A stretch of DNA of 64,000 nt from Planctomycetota bacterium (GCA_023150555.1 JAKLKQ010000002.1:62001-126000), one strand, 5' to 3'. Counted from the stretch's first letter, positions 7,920-19,838 are shown. Made by a program: numbers and translations. The notes: generated from the letters alone by a model not told the origin.

Positions 7920-8840
7920 ATGGCACTGAAAAAAGGGCTCACCTACTGGTCGTTTCCGGACGGTCTGGCCGGCACCGCGAACATCTCCGACGTCCTGAAG
8001 CAGGCCAAGGCCGCGAAGTTCGACTCGGTGGAGCTGGCCGTCCCCGGCGGCGCGCTGACGCTGGACGCCGACGAGAAGACCTGCGCCGACATCGCCAAGG
8101 AAGCCAAGAGCCTGGGCGTCGAGATCAGCTCGGTGGCCACGGGCCTGTATTGGGGCAAGTCGATGACGGCCAACAGCGCCGCCGTGCGCAAGGAAGCCGT
8201 CGAGGTCACCCAGAAGATGTGCCACATCGCGCGCTGGCTGGGCACCGACGCGATCCTGGTCATCCCCGGCGCGGTGGACATCTTCTTCGACCCGAACTGC
8301 GAGCGCATCCCGTACCTGGAGTGCCTCAAGCGCGCCAAGGAAAGCGTCCGCAAGTGCGTCAAGACCGCCGAAAAGACCAAGGTCAACCTCTGCATCGAGA
8401 ACGTCTGGAACAAGTTCCTGCTCAGTCCCATCGAGTACCGCGACTTCATCGACGGATTCAAGAGCAAGTTCGTGAAGAGCTACTTCGACGTCGGCAACGT
8501 GCGCCTGACGGGCTTCGCCGAGGACTGGATCCAGATCCTGGGCAAGAAGCGCATCGGCCGCGTGCACTTCAAGGACTTCAAGTTCAAGTTCTACGGCGGA
8601 GGCGAGAGCGGCGAGGAAGGCGCGATCGCCGACGGCTGCCGCAAGATCGCCCGCGGAAGCGCGTGGGCCGGCGCGTACAGCTTCTGCGACATCGGCGCCG
8701 GAGACCTGGACTGGACCGCGATCGTCAAGGCCCTGAAGAAGGTCGGCTACAACGGCTACGTCACCGGCGAGATGCTCCCGCCCGGCCCGGGCCTGGTGGA
8801 GCGCGTCAGCGCGGACATGGATAAAGTCCTGGGACGATAG
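7920..8840 (+). CDS. sugar phosphate isomerase/epimerase family TIM barrel
   Basis: The product is 306 aa. The start is ATG 7920, preceded by AGAGGGAGG; the frame is open further upstream but overlaps the retron. It has the xylose-isomerase-like/AP-endonuclease-2 barrel pattern: SVELAV (Glu ligand), LCIENVW (Glu), SYFDVGN (Asp), GRVHFKDF (His) and YVTGEM (Glu), which would bind a divalent metal. These proteins act on keto-sugars or inositol derivatives. A Gfo/Idh/MocA oxidoreductase follows in the same direction, a common pairing in sugar or inositol catabolism. The S23 element lies between them and probably split an older operon. The substrate is unknown. Confidence 0.85.
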   Translation: MALKKGLTYWSFPDGLAGTANISDVLKQAKAAKFDSVELAVPGGALTLDADEKTCADIAKEAKSLGVEISSVATGLYWGKSMTANSAAVRKEAVEVTQKMCHIARWLGTDAILVIPGAVDIFFDPNCERIPYLECLKRAKESVRKCVKTAEKTKVNLCIENVWNKFLLSPIEYRDFIDGFKSKFVKSYFDVGNVRLTGFAEDWIQILGKKRIGRVHFKDFKFKFYGGGESGEEGAIADGCRKIARGSAWAGAYSFCDIGAGDLDWTAIVKALKKVGYNGYVTGEMLPPGPGLVERVSADMDKVLGR

Positions 8841-8843
8841 ATG

Positions 8844-8910
8844 GACAGAAAACAGCAAACGGAAAACGGCAAGAACCAAACAAACGGATAAACGGCAAAC
8901 AGCAAAACGG
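8844..8910 (+). repeat. left inverted arm of S23 element 1 (word-repeat array)
   Basis: This A/C-rich, low-complexity stretch is built from repeated words (AAACGGC, AACAGCAAAC, CCAAACAAAC) in GC-rich surroundings. About 45 bases match, in inverted orientation and with small indels, the stretch at 9322-9391 downstream of the four-helix-bundle gene. Together they could form a long stem enclosing the gene. Confidence 0.7.
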
Positions 8911-8951
8911 CCTCCCACAGGAAGACGTCAGACTGCGAGACGCGAAACTTC

Positions 8952-9315
8952 ATGCCGGATCCGAAACGAAAGTTCGACCTAGAGGAGCGAACGTTCGAGT
9001 TTGCCAAAAGCGTCCGAGGGTTCGTAAAGAAGCTGCCCAGGACCCTCTGCAATACCGAAGACGCGAAGCAGCTCGTTCGCGCGTCGGGGTCGGTGGGCGC
9101 GAACTACATCGAGGCGAACGAAGGCCTGGGCAAAAAAGACTTTCGATTGCGATTGAAGATCAGCAAAAAGGGAAGCTAAGGAGTGCAGGTACTGGCTACG
9201 CCTCCTGGAAACGGGCGAAGACAAGCAGAGGGAAAAAGAACGGGAAGCTTTGATTCAGGAAGCTAAGGAGCTAACCAACATTCTCAGCGCCATGCTTAAC
9301 AGATCGGGGTCGTAA
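8952..9315 (+). pseudogene. four-helix-bundle (S23/23S rRNA intervening-sequence) protein, frameshifted
   Basis: ATG 8952 opens a typical S23-family protein (FDLEERTFEFAKSVRGFV, then VRASGSVGANYIEANEG). The frame runs into TAA at 9177 after KISKKGS. One reading frame away the expected C-terminal half continues at once (EAKECRYWLRLLETGEDKQ) and reaches its own stop at 9313-9315, giving the usual length of about 120 aa. A single extra base in the AAAAAGGG run near 9165-9173 explains the break. It may be a real frameshift or a homopolymer sequencing error. The gene lies between inverted word-repeat arms. Confidence 0.75.
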
Positions 9316-9321
9316 GGGACG

Positions 9322-9391
9322 GTAGCTGTTTTCAGTTTTTCAGTTTGCTGTTTGTTTGGCTCTTGCCGTTTGCTGTTTTCCGTTTCAGACA
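9322..9391 (+). repeat. right inverted arm of S23 element 1
   Basis: A T/G-rich stretch (GTTTGCTGTTTTCCG, TTGTTTGGCTCTTGCCG) whose reverse complement aligns with 8844-8910. It ends about 15 bases before the Shine-Dalgarno region of the next gene. Confidence 0.7.
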
Positions 9392-9419
9392 GACAAGGAA
9401 ACGCTAAGGAGATCACCTC

Positions 9420-10463
9420 ATGCCTGTTCGCGTCGGCGTCGTCGGCATCGGATTCATGGGCAAGACCCATGTGGACATCCACCTGAAGAACGGCAAGGCG
9501 CAGCTCGTCGCCTTCTGCGACCAGGATCCCAAGAAGGCGGCCGGCGACTGGGCCGGCGGCGGCGGCAACCTGGGCGACGCCTTCGGCAAGGCGTTCGACC
9601 CCAAGAGCCTGCGCTCGCACAAGACGCCGCAGGACCTCTTCAACGATCCGAACGTCGACCTGGTGGACATCTGCCTGCCGACGTACCTGCACGCAAAGCA
9701 CACCGTCGACGCGCTGGCCGCCGGCAAGCACGTGCTCTGCGAGAAGCCCCTCTCGACGGACGTAAAGGAAGCGCAGGCCGTCGTGAACGCGGCCAAGAAG
9801 GCCAAGGGCTTCCTGATGGTCGCGCAGTGCATGCGCTTCTGGCCCGAGTGGGAGTGGCTGAAGGAGGCCGTGAAGTCCAAGCGCTACGGCAAGGTGCACA
9901 GCGCGGTCTTCCGCCGCTTCGCCTCGACGCCGACCTGGACCTGGGAGAACTGGATCCTGCAGCCCAAGAAGAGCGGCTCGGCGCTCTTCGACCTCCACAT
10001 CCACGACAGCGACTACATCCGCTACGTCTTCGGCGAACCCAAGGCCGTCTTCAGCACCGGCAACGGCGGCAAGGCCACCAAGGGTGGCATCGACCACATC
10101 GTCACGCAGTACCTGTACGCCAACAAGAGCCTGCTCGTCACGGCCGAAGGCGGCTGGAATGCCGATCCGACCTACGGCTTCACGATGCGCTACACGGTCG
10201 TCTTCGAGAACGCCACCGCCGACTTCGACCTGGGCCGCGCGGGCAAGGTCCTGCTGCTGCACAAGAAAGGCGCGAAGGAAGCCGAGACCGTCAGCTGCCG
10301 CGCGTCCAACGGCTGGGCCGACGAGATCGACTACTACCTCGACTGCATCGCTTCGGGCAGGCGCCCCGCCATCACCACGCCGGCGGACGCGGCCGAGAGT
10401 GTCGCGCTGTGCCAGGCCGAGCTGAAATCGGTGAAGACCCGCAAGCCGGTCGCGTTTAAGTAA
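9420..10463 (+). CDS. Gfo/Idh/MocA family oxidoreductase
   Basis: The product is 347 aa and starts at ATG 9420, after AAGGAG at eight bases. The N-terminal Rossmann fold begins VRVGVVGIGFMGKTHVDIH (GxGxxG for NAD(P)). The family dinucleotide/substrate motif EKPLSTD lies near residue 108. The C-terminal half is the alpha/beta substrate domain, with the family's aromatic and His residues (FDLHIHDSDYIRYVFG). Such enzymes oxidise or reduce sugars and inositols. With the TIM-barrel gene at 7920 it suggests a small sugar-modification unit. The exact substrate cannot be read. Confidence 0.9.
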   Translation: MPVRVGVVGIGFMGKTHVDIHLKNGKAQLVAFCDQDPKKAAGDWAGGGGNLGDAFGKAFDPKSLRSHKTPQDLFNDPNVDLVDICLPTYLHAKHTVDALAAGKHVLCEKPLSTDVKEAQAVVNAAKKAKGFLMVAQCMRFWPEWEWLKEAVKSKRYGKVHSAVFRRFASTPTWTWENWILQPKKSGSALFDLHIHDSDYIRYVFGEPKAVFSTGNGGKATKGGIDHIVTQYLYANKSLLVTAEGGWNADPTYGFTMRYTVVFENATADFDLGRAGKVLLLHKKGAKEAETVSCRASNGWADEIDYYLDCIASGRRPAITTPADAAESVALCQAELKSVKTRKPVAFK

Positions 10464-10501
10464 AGGGAATTACCCATTGACCCGGCCGCGGGGCGGGTAC
10501 A

Positions 10502-10510
10502 TGGTATAGT
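10502..10510 (+). promoter_or_regulatory. extended -10 promoter for the STAS gene
   Basis: TGGTATAGT fits an extended -10 (TGn plus TATAGT, five of six to TATAAT). It lies 50 bases before the GTG start. A TTGACC at 10477 is too far away (22-base spacer) to be its -35. Confidence 0.4.
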
Positions 10511-10561
10511 GTTTCCAGGTGACGGATCCGCAACGGGGCGCAGACCGCGAGGAACGGCAGC

Positions 10562-10948
10562 GTGGCGATCGAATTCCGCATTAAGGTCATCAAGTCCACC
10601 AGCGGCGTGATGGCGACCAAGAACGAGATCGTCGGCTACGTGGACGCCTCCACGCTGACCCAGTTCGAGCAGGTGCTCGGAAAGCTCGTCCAGAAGGGCG
10701 CCAAGAACATCATCCTGGACTGCTCGAAGCTCGAGTACATCAACTCCACCGGCCTGGGCCTGTTCCTGAAGTACACCGACGAATTGCGCAAGATCGGCGG
10801 CCGCCTGGCCGTCACCCAGCTGCCCCAGGCCACCCAGAAGGTCGTGCAGATGCTGGGCTTCGACCGCGACCTGAAACTCCTGCCCGACGATGCCGCGGCC
10901 CTGAAGTGGTTCGGCGACATCCAGACCACCACCACCAAGTCCAAGTAG
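10562..10948 (+). CDS. STAS-domain protein, anti-sigma factor antagonist type
   Basis: The product is 128 aa, starting at GTG 10562 after AGGAAC. It is a single STAS domain: VGYVDASTL at the first strand/helix, KNIILDCSKLEYINSTGLGL with the conserved phospho-acceptor Ser in the NSTGL loop, then GGRLAVTQL. SpoIIAA-like proteins bind anti-sigma kinases and are switched off by phosphorylation at that serine. No kinase or phosphatase partner lies nearby, so it may work with distant genes. The tail (TTTTKSK) is short and polar. Confidence 0.85.
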   Translation: MAIEFRIKVIKSTSGVMATKNEIVGYVDASTLTQFEQVLGKLVQKGAKNIILDCSKLEYINSTGLGLFLKYTDELRKIGGRLAVTQLPQATQKVVQMLGFDRDLKLLPDDAAALKWFGDIQTTTTKSK

Positions 10949-11121
10949 CCGCGCCCCCGGCCTCGTAAAAGCGGTGCAATACCGCCCCTCCGGCGGCACC
11001 TTCCGCACGTATATTCCGCGGCGGGCCGAATAGCGGGAAAGGCCCCGTCTGTTTGGCGTAATATAGGCTATGGTGTACCCAATGCGGCCGGTGCGGGAAT
11101 CGGCTGCCTTCCGGAGGCGAC

Positions 11122-12773
11122 ATGCGGCAGCCGAGCCGAGCCGGTCTGGTCGTGCAGGTGCTCCTGGCCCTGACCGGTCTGTCCCTCCTGGCCTGGCCCT
11201 TCTTCGGCGCCGGGACGTTTGACGACGCGTTCGGCGGCGGCGAAGCCCGCGCGCAGTTCGCGGCGTTGGCCAACAGCGGCTGGGTGGGCCTGGGCGCAGC
11301 TTTTATCGCGCTCCTGATCGGCGTACCCGCGGCCTGGTTCCTCTCGTCGCGCCCGCGCAGCCTCTTCTGGCCGGTGCTCTGCGTGCTCCCGCTTGCGCTG
11401 GCTCCATCGGCGGCGGTCAGTGGCTGGCTCCACTGGACGGCGCCGGCCGACGTGCGTTCGGCCTTCCGCCTTCCGGGCCTCGAATCGGGCACGCCGCTCT
11501 TCTCGGTTCCGGGCGTGGCGCTGGTGCTGGGGCTGGGCCTGTGGCCGGTGGTGGCGTTCGAAGCCTGGCCCGCGTTCGCGGTGGCGCGCGGCGAAGCCTA
11601 CGGCGCGGCGCTGCTGGCGGGCTCGCGCGCGAAGGCCTTCTTCCGCGTGGCCCTGCCGATGGCGCTGGGCGAGGTCGCCGCAGGCACGCTGCTCGCGTTT
11701 CTGCTCGCCAGTTCCGACTTCACCGTCTCCTCCTTATTGTTGGTGCGCACCAGCGGCATCGCTGTGCACGACCAGCTGGCCGTCAGCAAGCTCGCCGCCG
11801 CGGCGTACGCGGCGCTGCCGTTCCTGGGGCTCACGCTGCTGACGGCGGCGCTGGCCGGCCTGGTGCGGCGCCACGCCTGGCGCACGGAAAACGCCACGCC
11901 CGGCGCGGACGTCTCCACGGCCCCTTCCCTGGCCGGCGGGCGCGGCGGCCGCTGGGGCCTGGCGGTGCTGGCGGCGGGCTTGGCGCTGGGCTTCCTGGCT
12001 CCTTTGATTGGCTGCGCGGCGGGCGCCTTCGGGCTGCGTCCCACGAACGCCGACGCGGCGGCCGGACTGATGCGCGGCTTCGATGCCGGCTTCGCGCCGC
12101 TGGCCGACAGCCTGCGCCTGGCGACGGCGGCGGCGGTGCTGGCCACGTTGCTGGGCGCGCTGCGCGTGATCCTGTGGCCGCAGACGAGCGCATGGCCGCT
12201 GCGCGGCGCGGGGCTGCTCCTCTTGGTCGTGCCGGGCGCACTGCTGGCGGGCGGCCTGCGCAGCTTTGGCCTCTTCGCGGACTCGTTCGTGGACGACGCG
12301 GGCGCGGCCGGCGAAGCGCTGGAGGTCCTCACGCCCGCGGCGGGGCTGTTGATGCTCGGCTACCTCGTGCGTTTCGTATACCTTCCGCTGCGCCTGGCCG
12401 AGGAAGGCCTGCGCGGGCTCGACCCCAGCCTGCTGGAGTCCGCCGAGTTGTCGGGGCACGGCGCGGCCTCGCGGGGCCTGGGCATCGCGCTGCCGCTGGT
12501 CTGGCGGCACCTGCTGGCGGCGGCGGCACTGGTCTTCGTGCTGGTGTTGGGCGAGCTGATCCTCGCGCATCACCTCGCGCCGCCCGGAATCTGGCCCGCG
12601 ACGGTTTGGCTTTTTAATCAGCAGCACAACGGCTATATTCAGGAAGTCTTCGGGCTGTGCCTGATGCTCGGCGCCGCGGCGTTCCTGGCGTTGCTGGGGA
12701 CGGGGCTGGTGCTGAAACTCGCCGGCGGCCGCGCCGCGGCCCTGGGCGCGAAACTCGGTTGGGGAGGTTCGCC

Positions 12774-12777
<4 letters not shown>
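11122..12777 (+). CDS. ABC importer permease, fused double-domain (Fe3+/thiamine type)
   Basis: The product is 551 aa and starts at ATG 11122 after GGAGG. It has about 12 hydrophobic segments in two halves, each with a permease coupling region (AYGAALLAGSRAKAFFRVALP in the first, ESAELSGHGAASRGLGIALP in the second). This double layout is that of the ThiP/FbpB-type permeases for iron(III) or thiamine. Its stop overlaps the GTG of the ATPase gene (GTGA), so the two are translationally coupled. No substrate-binding protein gene lies nearby, so the cargo is unknown. Confidence 0.8.
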
Positions 12778-13504
<727 letters not shown>

Positions 13505-13508
<4 letters not shown>

Positions 13509-14569
13509 AGGGCGCCGCGCTCTTCAGGCCCCTCGCCGTGCTCGCGGCGCTGGCCGCGCTGGCCGCGGTGCTGCTCTTCGCCGGCGGCCGCGGCGATCAC
13601 CTGCCGGCCGCGCCCGGGCCGCAGGCGCCGGCCCCCGGCGCAACGGCGCAGCCGGCGGCCGTCGAAGTTCGGGACGCGAAGGGCAACCCCTGGAAGATCG
13701 TCGGCAGCGCGGGGCTGGAACTGGGCGCCTTCCACCAGCCGCGCGGCGTGACGGCGCTGGCCGACGGCTCGTTCGTGGTCGTCGACCGCAAGGCGCGCGT
13801 GCAGCACTTCGACGCGCAGGGTCGCGCGCTGGACGTCTGGTCGATGGCGCAGCACGACCTGGGCAACCCCAAGAGCATCCACGCGCTGCCCGGCGGCAAC
13901 CTGCTGGTCTGCGACACGCACTACGGGCGCGTGCTGGAGATGACCGTCGCTGGCGCGATCGTCAAGCAGTGGGGCAAGACGGGCATGGGCCCCGCCGAGT
14001 TCGTGCATCCGCTGGCCTGCGACGTCGACGTGCACGCCGGCGTCGCGTACGTCGCCGAGTACGGCGGCGACAACGACCGGATCCAGAAGTTCAAGCTCGA
14101 CGGCACCTGGATCAAGGCCTGGGGCGGCTTCGGCGACGAACCCGGCAAGTTCCGCCGGCCCAGCGGCGTGGCCGTCGACCTTGAAGGGCGCGTGCACGTC
14201 GCAGACGCAGCCAACCACCGCATCCAGACCTTCGACAGCGAAGGCAACGTGATCCGCGTCTTCGGCGAGTTGGGTTCCGGGCCCGGCCAGCTGCGCTTCC
14301 CCTACGACATCGCCTGCGGGCCCGACGGCCGGCTGTACGTCGCCGAGTTCAACAACCACCGCGTCAGCGTCTTCGAGAGCGACGGGCGCTTCGTCAAGAC
14401 CATCGGCGAGGCCGGCACCGGCCCGGGCCAGTTCTACGGGCCCTGGAGCCTGACAGTGGACGAGCGCGGGCGGCTGTTCGTCTCCGACACCAACAACGAC
14501 CGCGTGCAGATCCTGAAGGTCGCGGAACCCGCGCCGCGCCACATGGCAGAGGCGCGGCCCAACCGCTGA
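13505..14569 (+). CDS. membrane-anchored or secreted NHL-repeat beta-propeller protein
   Basis: The product is 354 aa. It starts at ATG 13505, overlapping the ATPase stop by four bases. Residues 8-28 are one hydrophobic segment (signal peptide or anchor), followed by a Pro/Ala-rich linker. From about residue 55 there are six NHL-type blades (for example GKFRRPSGVAVDLEGRVHVA and GQLRFPYDIACGPDGRLYVA). It may therefore be an extracytoplasmic binding scaffold. Translational coupling to the ABC genes suggests a role in the same transport unit, perhaps in place of a classical binding protein; this is inference. Confidence 0.8.
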
Positions 14570-14663
14570 CGGACGCCCCAAAAGGGGAAAGAAGAGGACG
14601 GAAAAACGTAATAGCATCGTCGGCGTTTTACGCATTGCGAAGCACCGGAGTTCGAGAGGGCGA

Positions 14664-17600
14664 ATGCTCGATCTGCTGCTCTTCTGGAGTGTCGTGCTGC
14701 TGCCGGCCGTCACGGTGGCCGCGGCGGCGCTGTACCTGCGCTGGAAGCCCATGGCCCCGGCGCCGCGCGCCCGCGAGATGACCTTCGTCGCGGTGGCCGC
14801 GACGGTGTTCGCCGTCGGCTGGCTGGCCTGGACCTACAGCAGGACCGCGGACGAAGAATCGCGGCGCCTGCACTTCCGCTTCCCTGAGTACCTGGTGGGC
14901 TTCTTCGCGGTCTACGCGGTCGTGCTTGGGCTGCAGTGGCGTTCGCTGGCGGGCCTGGCGCTCGGGCGTCTGTGGTTCAGCTTCCTGGTGCGTTCGTCGG
15001 TGCTGGTCCTGCTGGCCCTGGCAATGGCCGGACTGCAGGTGGTCGTCGAACGCGACGTGCTGACGGTGCTCTTCGCGCTGGACGTTTCCAAGAGCGTCCC
15101 GCCGCAGGAGCAGCAGCGCGCGCTCGACTACGTCGAGAAGGCCATGGGCGCCAAGCCGGCCAACGACAAGGCCGGCCTGATCGTCTTCGGCGAACGCGCC
15201 GCCACCGACCAGACGCCCCGCGAGACCTTCCTGCCGCCGAAGGCCAAGAACATCAAGACCCAGGTCGAGGCCGACGGCACGGACATCGCCTCCGCCCTGA
15301 AACGCGCGCGCAGCACCTTCGAAGGCAACACCAGCCGCCGCCTGGTCATCTTCACCGACGGCCGCCAGACCCTCGGCGATTCCGAAACCGCGCTGCGCGA
15401 ACTGCAGCTCGACGGCGTGGACGTCTGGTTCGTGCCGCTGCGGCGCAGCGAGTCGCCCGAGATCCTGGTCGACCAGGTGAAGGTGCCCAACGAACTGCGC
15501 TGGGAGCAGCCCTTCGACGCGCGCGTCTTCGTCACCTCGAACGTCGCGACCAAGGCGTGGGTGCACCTGAAGCTCAACGACAAGGTGGTGCCCGACCCCG
15601 AGAAGAAGCTGGTGACGCTGGAACCCGGCCGGCGCAACGCGGTGGTCTTCGAGAGCCTGAAGCTGCTGACCGGCGGCGCGCACGAGATCAAGGCCTGGGT
15701 CGAGCCCGTCGACAGCGCCGACGACACGCTGACGCAGAACAACGAGGCCTACGCCTTCACCGACGTGGAGACCGACAGCCGCATCCTGATCCTGACCAGC
15801 GACAACGCCGAGGTCGAGCACGTGCGGCGCGCGCTGGAGGGCCAGAAGTTCGAGGTCGACATCCGCAGCGGCACCGGCCTGCCGTCGAACCCCGAAGAAT
15901 ACCGGCGCTACGACTGCATCGTGCTGGCGAACATCGCCCGCGGCTTCCTGGGTGAACAGCAGATGGCGGTGATCGAATCTTGCGTGAAGGACCAGGGCGC
16001 CGGCCTGGTGATGATCGGCGGCGACCAGAGCTTCGGCGGCGGCGATTACCTGAACACGCCCATCGAGCGCGCGCTGCCGGTCAGCATGGAGCTGAAGAAC
16101 CAGAAGATCATGCCCAGCGGCGCGCTGGTGATCGTGCTGCACACCTGCGAGTTCGGCGACGGCAACGCCTGGGGCAAGAAGATCGCCAAGGCCGCCATCA
16201 ATGTGCTCGCCGCCCAGGACTACGCGGGGCTCCTGTACTTCGGCAACTGGGGCGGCAACACCTGGCTGTTCAAGCCCACCATCGTCGCGCGCAAGCAGTG
16301 GATGTTCGCGCAGATCAACGGCTGCGACCCCGGCGACATGCCCGACCTGGACGGCATCGTCTCCATGGGCGTGCAGGGCCTGGCCAACCTCAGCAACGTC
16401 AGCGCCAAGCACATGATCATCATCACCGACGGCGACCCGTCCAAGCCCAGCGCCGGCACCGTCGCCGCCGCGCGCAATGCCAACGTCTCCATGACCATCG
16501 TCACCATCGCGCCCCACAGCGCCATCGACGAGAACGAACTGAAGCGCATCGCCAACGCCACCAAGGGCCGCTACTACCAGGCCACCGACGCCAAGAAGCT
16601 GCCGCTGATCTTCATCAAGGAGGCCGCCGTCGTCCGCAAAAGCCTGATCCACAGCGACGAGAACGGCATCCCCGTGCGCCTGGGCGCCACCGGCGAGATC
16701 CTGCGCGAGTTCGGCAGCGGCTTCCCCGAGGTCAAGGCCTTCGTCGTCACGCAGATCAAGGACAAGGCCGAGCTGCACCTCTACGCCAGCGTGAAGGGCG
16801 AGAAGATGCCCATTCTCGCGCGCTGGCAGTACGGGCTGGGCAAGGCCGTCGCCTTCACCAGCGACGCCACCAACCGCTGGGCCCCGGCCTGGATCAGCTG
16901 GAGCGCCTACCGGAAGTTCTGGACCAACATCTTCCAGTGGGTCAGCCGCACGCGCATGCCCAGCAACCACAACATCCAGGTCAGCATTAACGGCGACGAA
17001 GGCAAGGTGATCCTCGAGGCCTTCGACAAGGACGCCAAGCACGTCAACTTCGCGAGCCTGATCGGCACCGCCGCCGAACCCGGCATCGGCGAAAACCCCG
17101 ACGCCACCAGCCACTCGCTGCACTTCACCCAGACGCTGCCCGGGCGCTACGAAGCCACCTTTCCCGCGCGCAGGCAGGGCATCTTCACCGTCACCGTGAC
17201 GGACGTCTCGAACCCCAACGCGCCGCAGAGCATCGTCACCGGGCAGGCCAATCCGTACTCGGCCGAATACCGCTTCCTCGACCCCGACATGGCGCTGCTC
17301 AACCGCCTGGGCACCGCCGCCGGCAAAGAGGGCCAGAGCAACCTGAAGGAACTCGATGAGCTGGCCAGGGAGCCGCGCATGACCGGCCTGTTCACGCACA
17401 ACCTGCCGCCGGCCCAGAGCCCCACCGACATCTTCTGGCCGCTGCTGCTGGCCGCGCTGTGCCTCTTCCCCCTCGACGTCGCCGTGCGCCGCCTGCACCT
17501 CGACCCGCTGGTCGCGCTGCGCTGGCTGGGCGACCGCCTCTCGCCCGCCTTCGCCTTCCTGCGCACCAAGAAAGAGGCGGTCGCCGACGCCCTGGCCGAG

Positions 17601-17864
17601 GCCGCGCGCTCAACCGTCGAAGACCGCTCCGCCCCGCCGCCCCTGATGCCCACCGGCAGCCAGAGCCGCGAGGCGCAGAGCCGTTACGAACAGGCCGGGC
17701 GTAGCCAGGCCGCGCAGGAGATGGACCTGAAGCCCAAGGACGGCGGGCCCACGCCGCCCAAGGCCGTCGGCGGCAAGAAGCTGACCGAGGCCGACGAAGC
17801 CGCCAGCGACTACACCCGCGCGCTGCTGAAGGCCAAGCGCCGCGCGCGCAAGGATCAGAACTAG
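14664..17864 (+). CDS. large membrane protein with von Willebrand A and glutamine-amidotransferase-like domains
   Basis: The product is 1066 aa and starts at ATG 14664 after GAGGGCG. Three N-terminal membrane segments (about 1-25, 38-58, 70-130) precede a VWA domain with an intact MIDAS (FALDVSKSVPP, DxSxS). A class-I glutaminase-like fold follows (ILILTSDNAEVEHVRRAL ... GLVMIGGDQSFGGGDY), then a second VWA-like segment (MIIITDGDPSKPSAG). One membrane segment near 925-945 and a charged Lys/Arg-rich tail close the protein. Proteins of this build pair with MoxR ATPases and DUF58 proteins, as here, and probably sense or handle envelope stress or complex maturation. Confidence 0.82.
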   Translation: MLDLLLFWSVVLLPAVTVAAAALYLRWKPMAPAPRAREMTFVAVAATVFAVGWLAWTYSRTADEESRRLHFRFPEYLVGFFAVYAVVLGLQWRSLAGLALGRLWFSFLVRSSVLVLLALAMAGLQVVVERDVLTVLFALDVSKSVPPQEQQRALDYVEKAMGAKPANDKAGLIVFGERAATDQTPRETFLPPKAKNIKTQVEADGTDIASALKRARSTFEGNTSRRLVIFTDGRQTLGDSETALRELQLDGVDVWFVPLRRSESPEILVDQVKVPNELRWEQPFDARVFVTSNVATKAWVHLKLNDKVVPDPEKKLVTLEPGRRNAVVFESLKLLTGGAHEIKAWVEPVDSADDTLTQNNEAYAFTDVETDSRILILTSDNAEVEHVRRALEGQKFEVDIRSGTGLPSNPEEYRRYDCIVLANIARGFLGEQQMAVIESCVKDQGAGLVMIGGDQSFGGGDYLNTPIERALPVSMELKNQKIMPSGALVIVLHTCEFGDGNAWGKKIAKAAINVLAAQDYAGLLYFGNWGGNTWLFKPTIVARKQWMFAQINGCDPGDMPDLDGIVSMGVQGLANLSNVSAKHMIIITDGDPSKPSAGTVAAARNANVSMTIVTIAPHSAIDENELKRIANATKGRYYQATDAKKLPLIFIKEAAVVRKSLIHSDENGIPVRLGATGEILREFGSGFPEVKAFVVTQIKDKAELHLYASVKGEKMPILARWQYGLGKAVAFTSDATNRWAPAWISWSAYRKFWTNIFQWVSRTRMPSNHNIQVSINGDEGKVILEAFDKDAKHVNFASLIGTAAEPGIGENPDATSHSLHFTQTLPGRYEATFPARRQGIFTVTVTDVSNPNAPQSIVTGQANPYSAEYRFLDPDMALLNRLGTAAGKEGQSNLKELDELAREPRMTGLFTHNLPPAQSPTDIFWPLLLAALCLFPLDVAVRRLHLDPLVALRWLGDRLSPAFAFLRTKKEAVADALAEAARSTVEDRSAPPPLMPTGSQSREAQSRYEQAGRSQAAQEMDLKPKDGGPTPPKAVGGKKLTEADEAASDYTRALLKAKRRARKDQN

Positions 17865-17903
17865 GGATTGGGAATTCGAATTCGGGAGCACAAGGAGACG
17901 ATC

Positions 17904-18922
<1,019 letters not shown>

Positions 18923-18926
<4 letters not shown>

Positions 18927-19834
18927 GCGCCGGCACGGCCAACGAAAAGACCAGCATCCCCGCGCTGCTGACGCCGGAGTTCATGGCGCGCCTGAGCGCC
19001 CTGGGCGTCGTCAGCAAGAAGATCCTGGCCGGCAAGCTGCGCGGCGAACGCCGCAGCCGCAAGAAGGGCGAGTCGCTCGAGTTCAGCGACTACCGCAACT
19101 ATTCCCAGGGCGATGACCTGCGCCGCGTCGACTGGAGCCTGTTCGCCCGGCTGGAACGCCTGTTCCTGAAGCTCTTCATGGCGGAAGAAGATTTGAGCGT
19201 CTACGTGATCGTGGACGCCTCGGCGTCGATGGACTGGGGCAGCGTCAACAAGTTCGACTACGCGCGTAAGGTCGCCGCGGCCGTCGCCTACATCGGCATC
19301 CTGAACCTCGACCGCGTCAGCCTGGGCGTCTACGCCGGCGGCGACGAGCACATCCTGAAGGACATCCGCGGCAAGAAGCAGGTCATGCGCCTCTTCGACT
19401 TCCTGGGCAAGATCAAGCCCACCGGCGGCACGGACCTGGTCAACGCGTGCAAGCGCTTCACCATGCGCAACCGCCGCCCCGGCGTCTGCCTGGTGATCAG
19501 CGACTTCCTGGACCCCGAAGGCTTCGAAGGCCCGCTGAAGGCCCTGGTCGCCAACCGCATGGACGTCTTCGCCGTGCACGTGCTGGCGCCGGAGGAAGTC
19601 GAGCCCGCGATGACCGGCGACTACTCGCTGGTCGACAGCGAGACCGGAGAACGCATCGACGTGACGGCCAGCCGCCGACTGGTCGAGAACTACCAGCGCG
19701 TCGTGCGCGGCTTCTGCAGCAGCCTTCAGCAGTTCTGCGCCGCGCGCGGCGTCAGCTACCTCTTCGCCTCGACGGACCTGCCGTTCGAATCGCTGGTACT
19801 GAACTATTTGCGCAATGTGGGGCTGGTACGATAA
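18923..19834 (+). CDS. DUF58 domain protein with VWA-like fold
   Basis: The product is 303 aa, starting at GTG 18923 within the moxR stop. The DUF58 signature is intact (SLEFSDYRNYSQGDDLRRVDW), followed by VIVDASASMDW, a MIDAS-like DxSxS. There is no membrane segment. DUF58 proteins are the usual partners of MoxR ATPases. The gene is followed by an S23 element and then by a further VWA gene that would normally abut it. Confidence 0.92.
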
Positions 19835-19838
19835 CGGC

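Noticed and set aside
7920-8840. TIM-barrel gene as a retron effector
   Set aside because: It has the intact metal ligands of a sugar isomerase/epimerase and pairs better with the Gfo/Idh/MocA gene downstream.
10477-10510. TTGACC and TATAGT as a standard promoter pair
   Set aside because: The spacer is 22 bases; only the extended -10 is credible.
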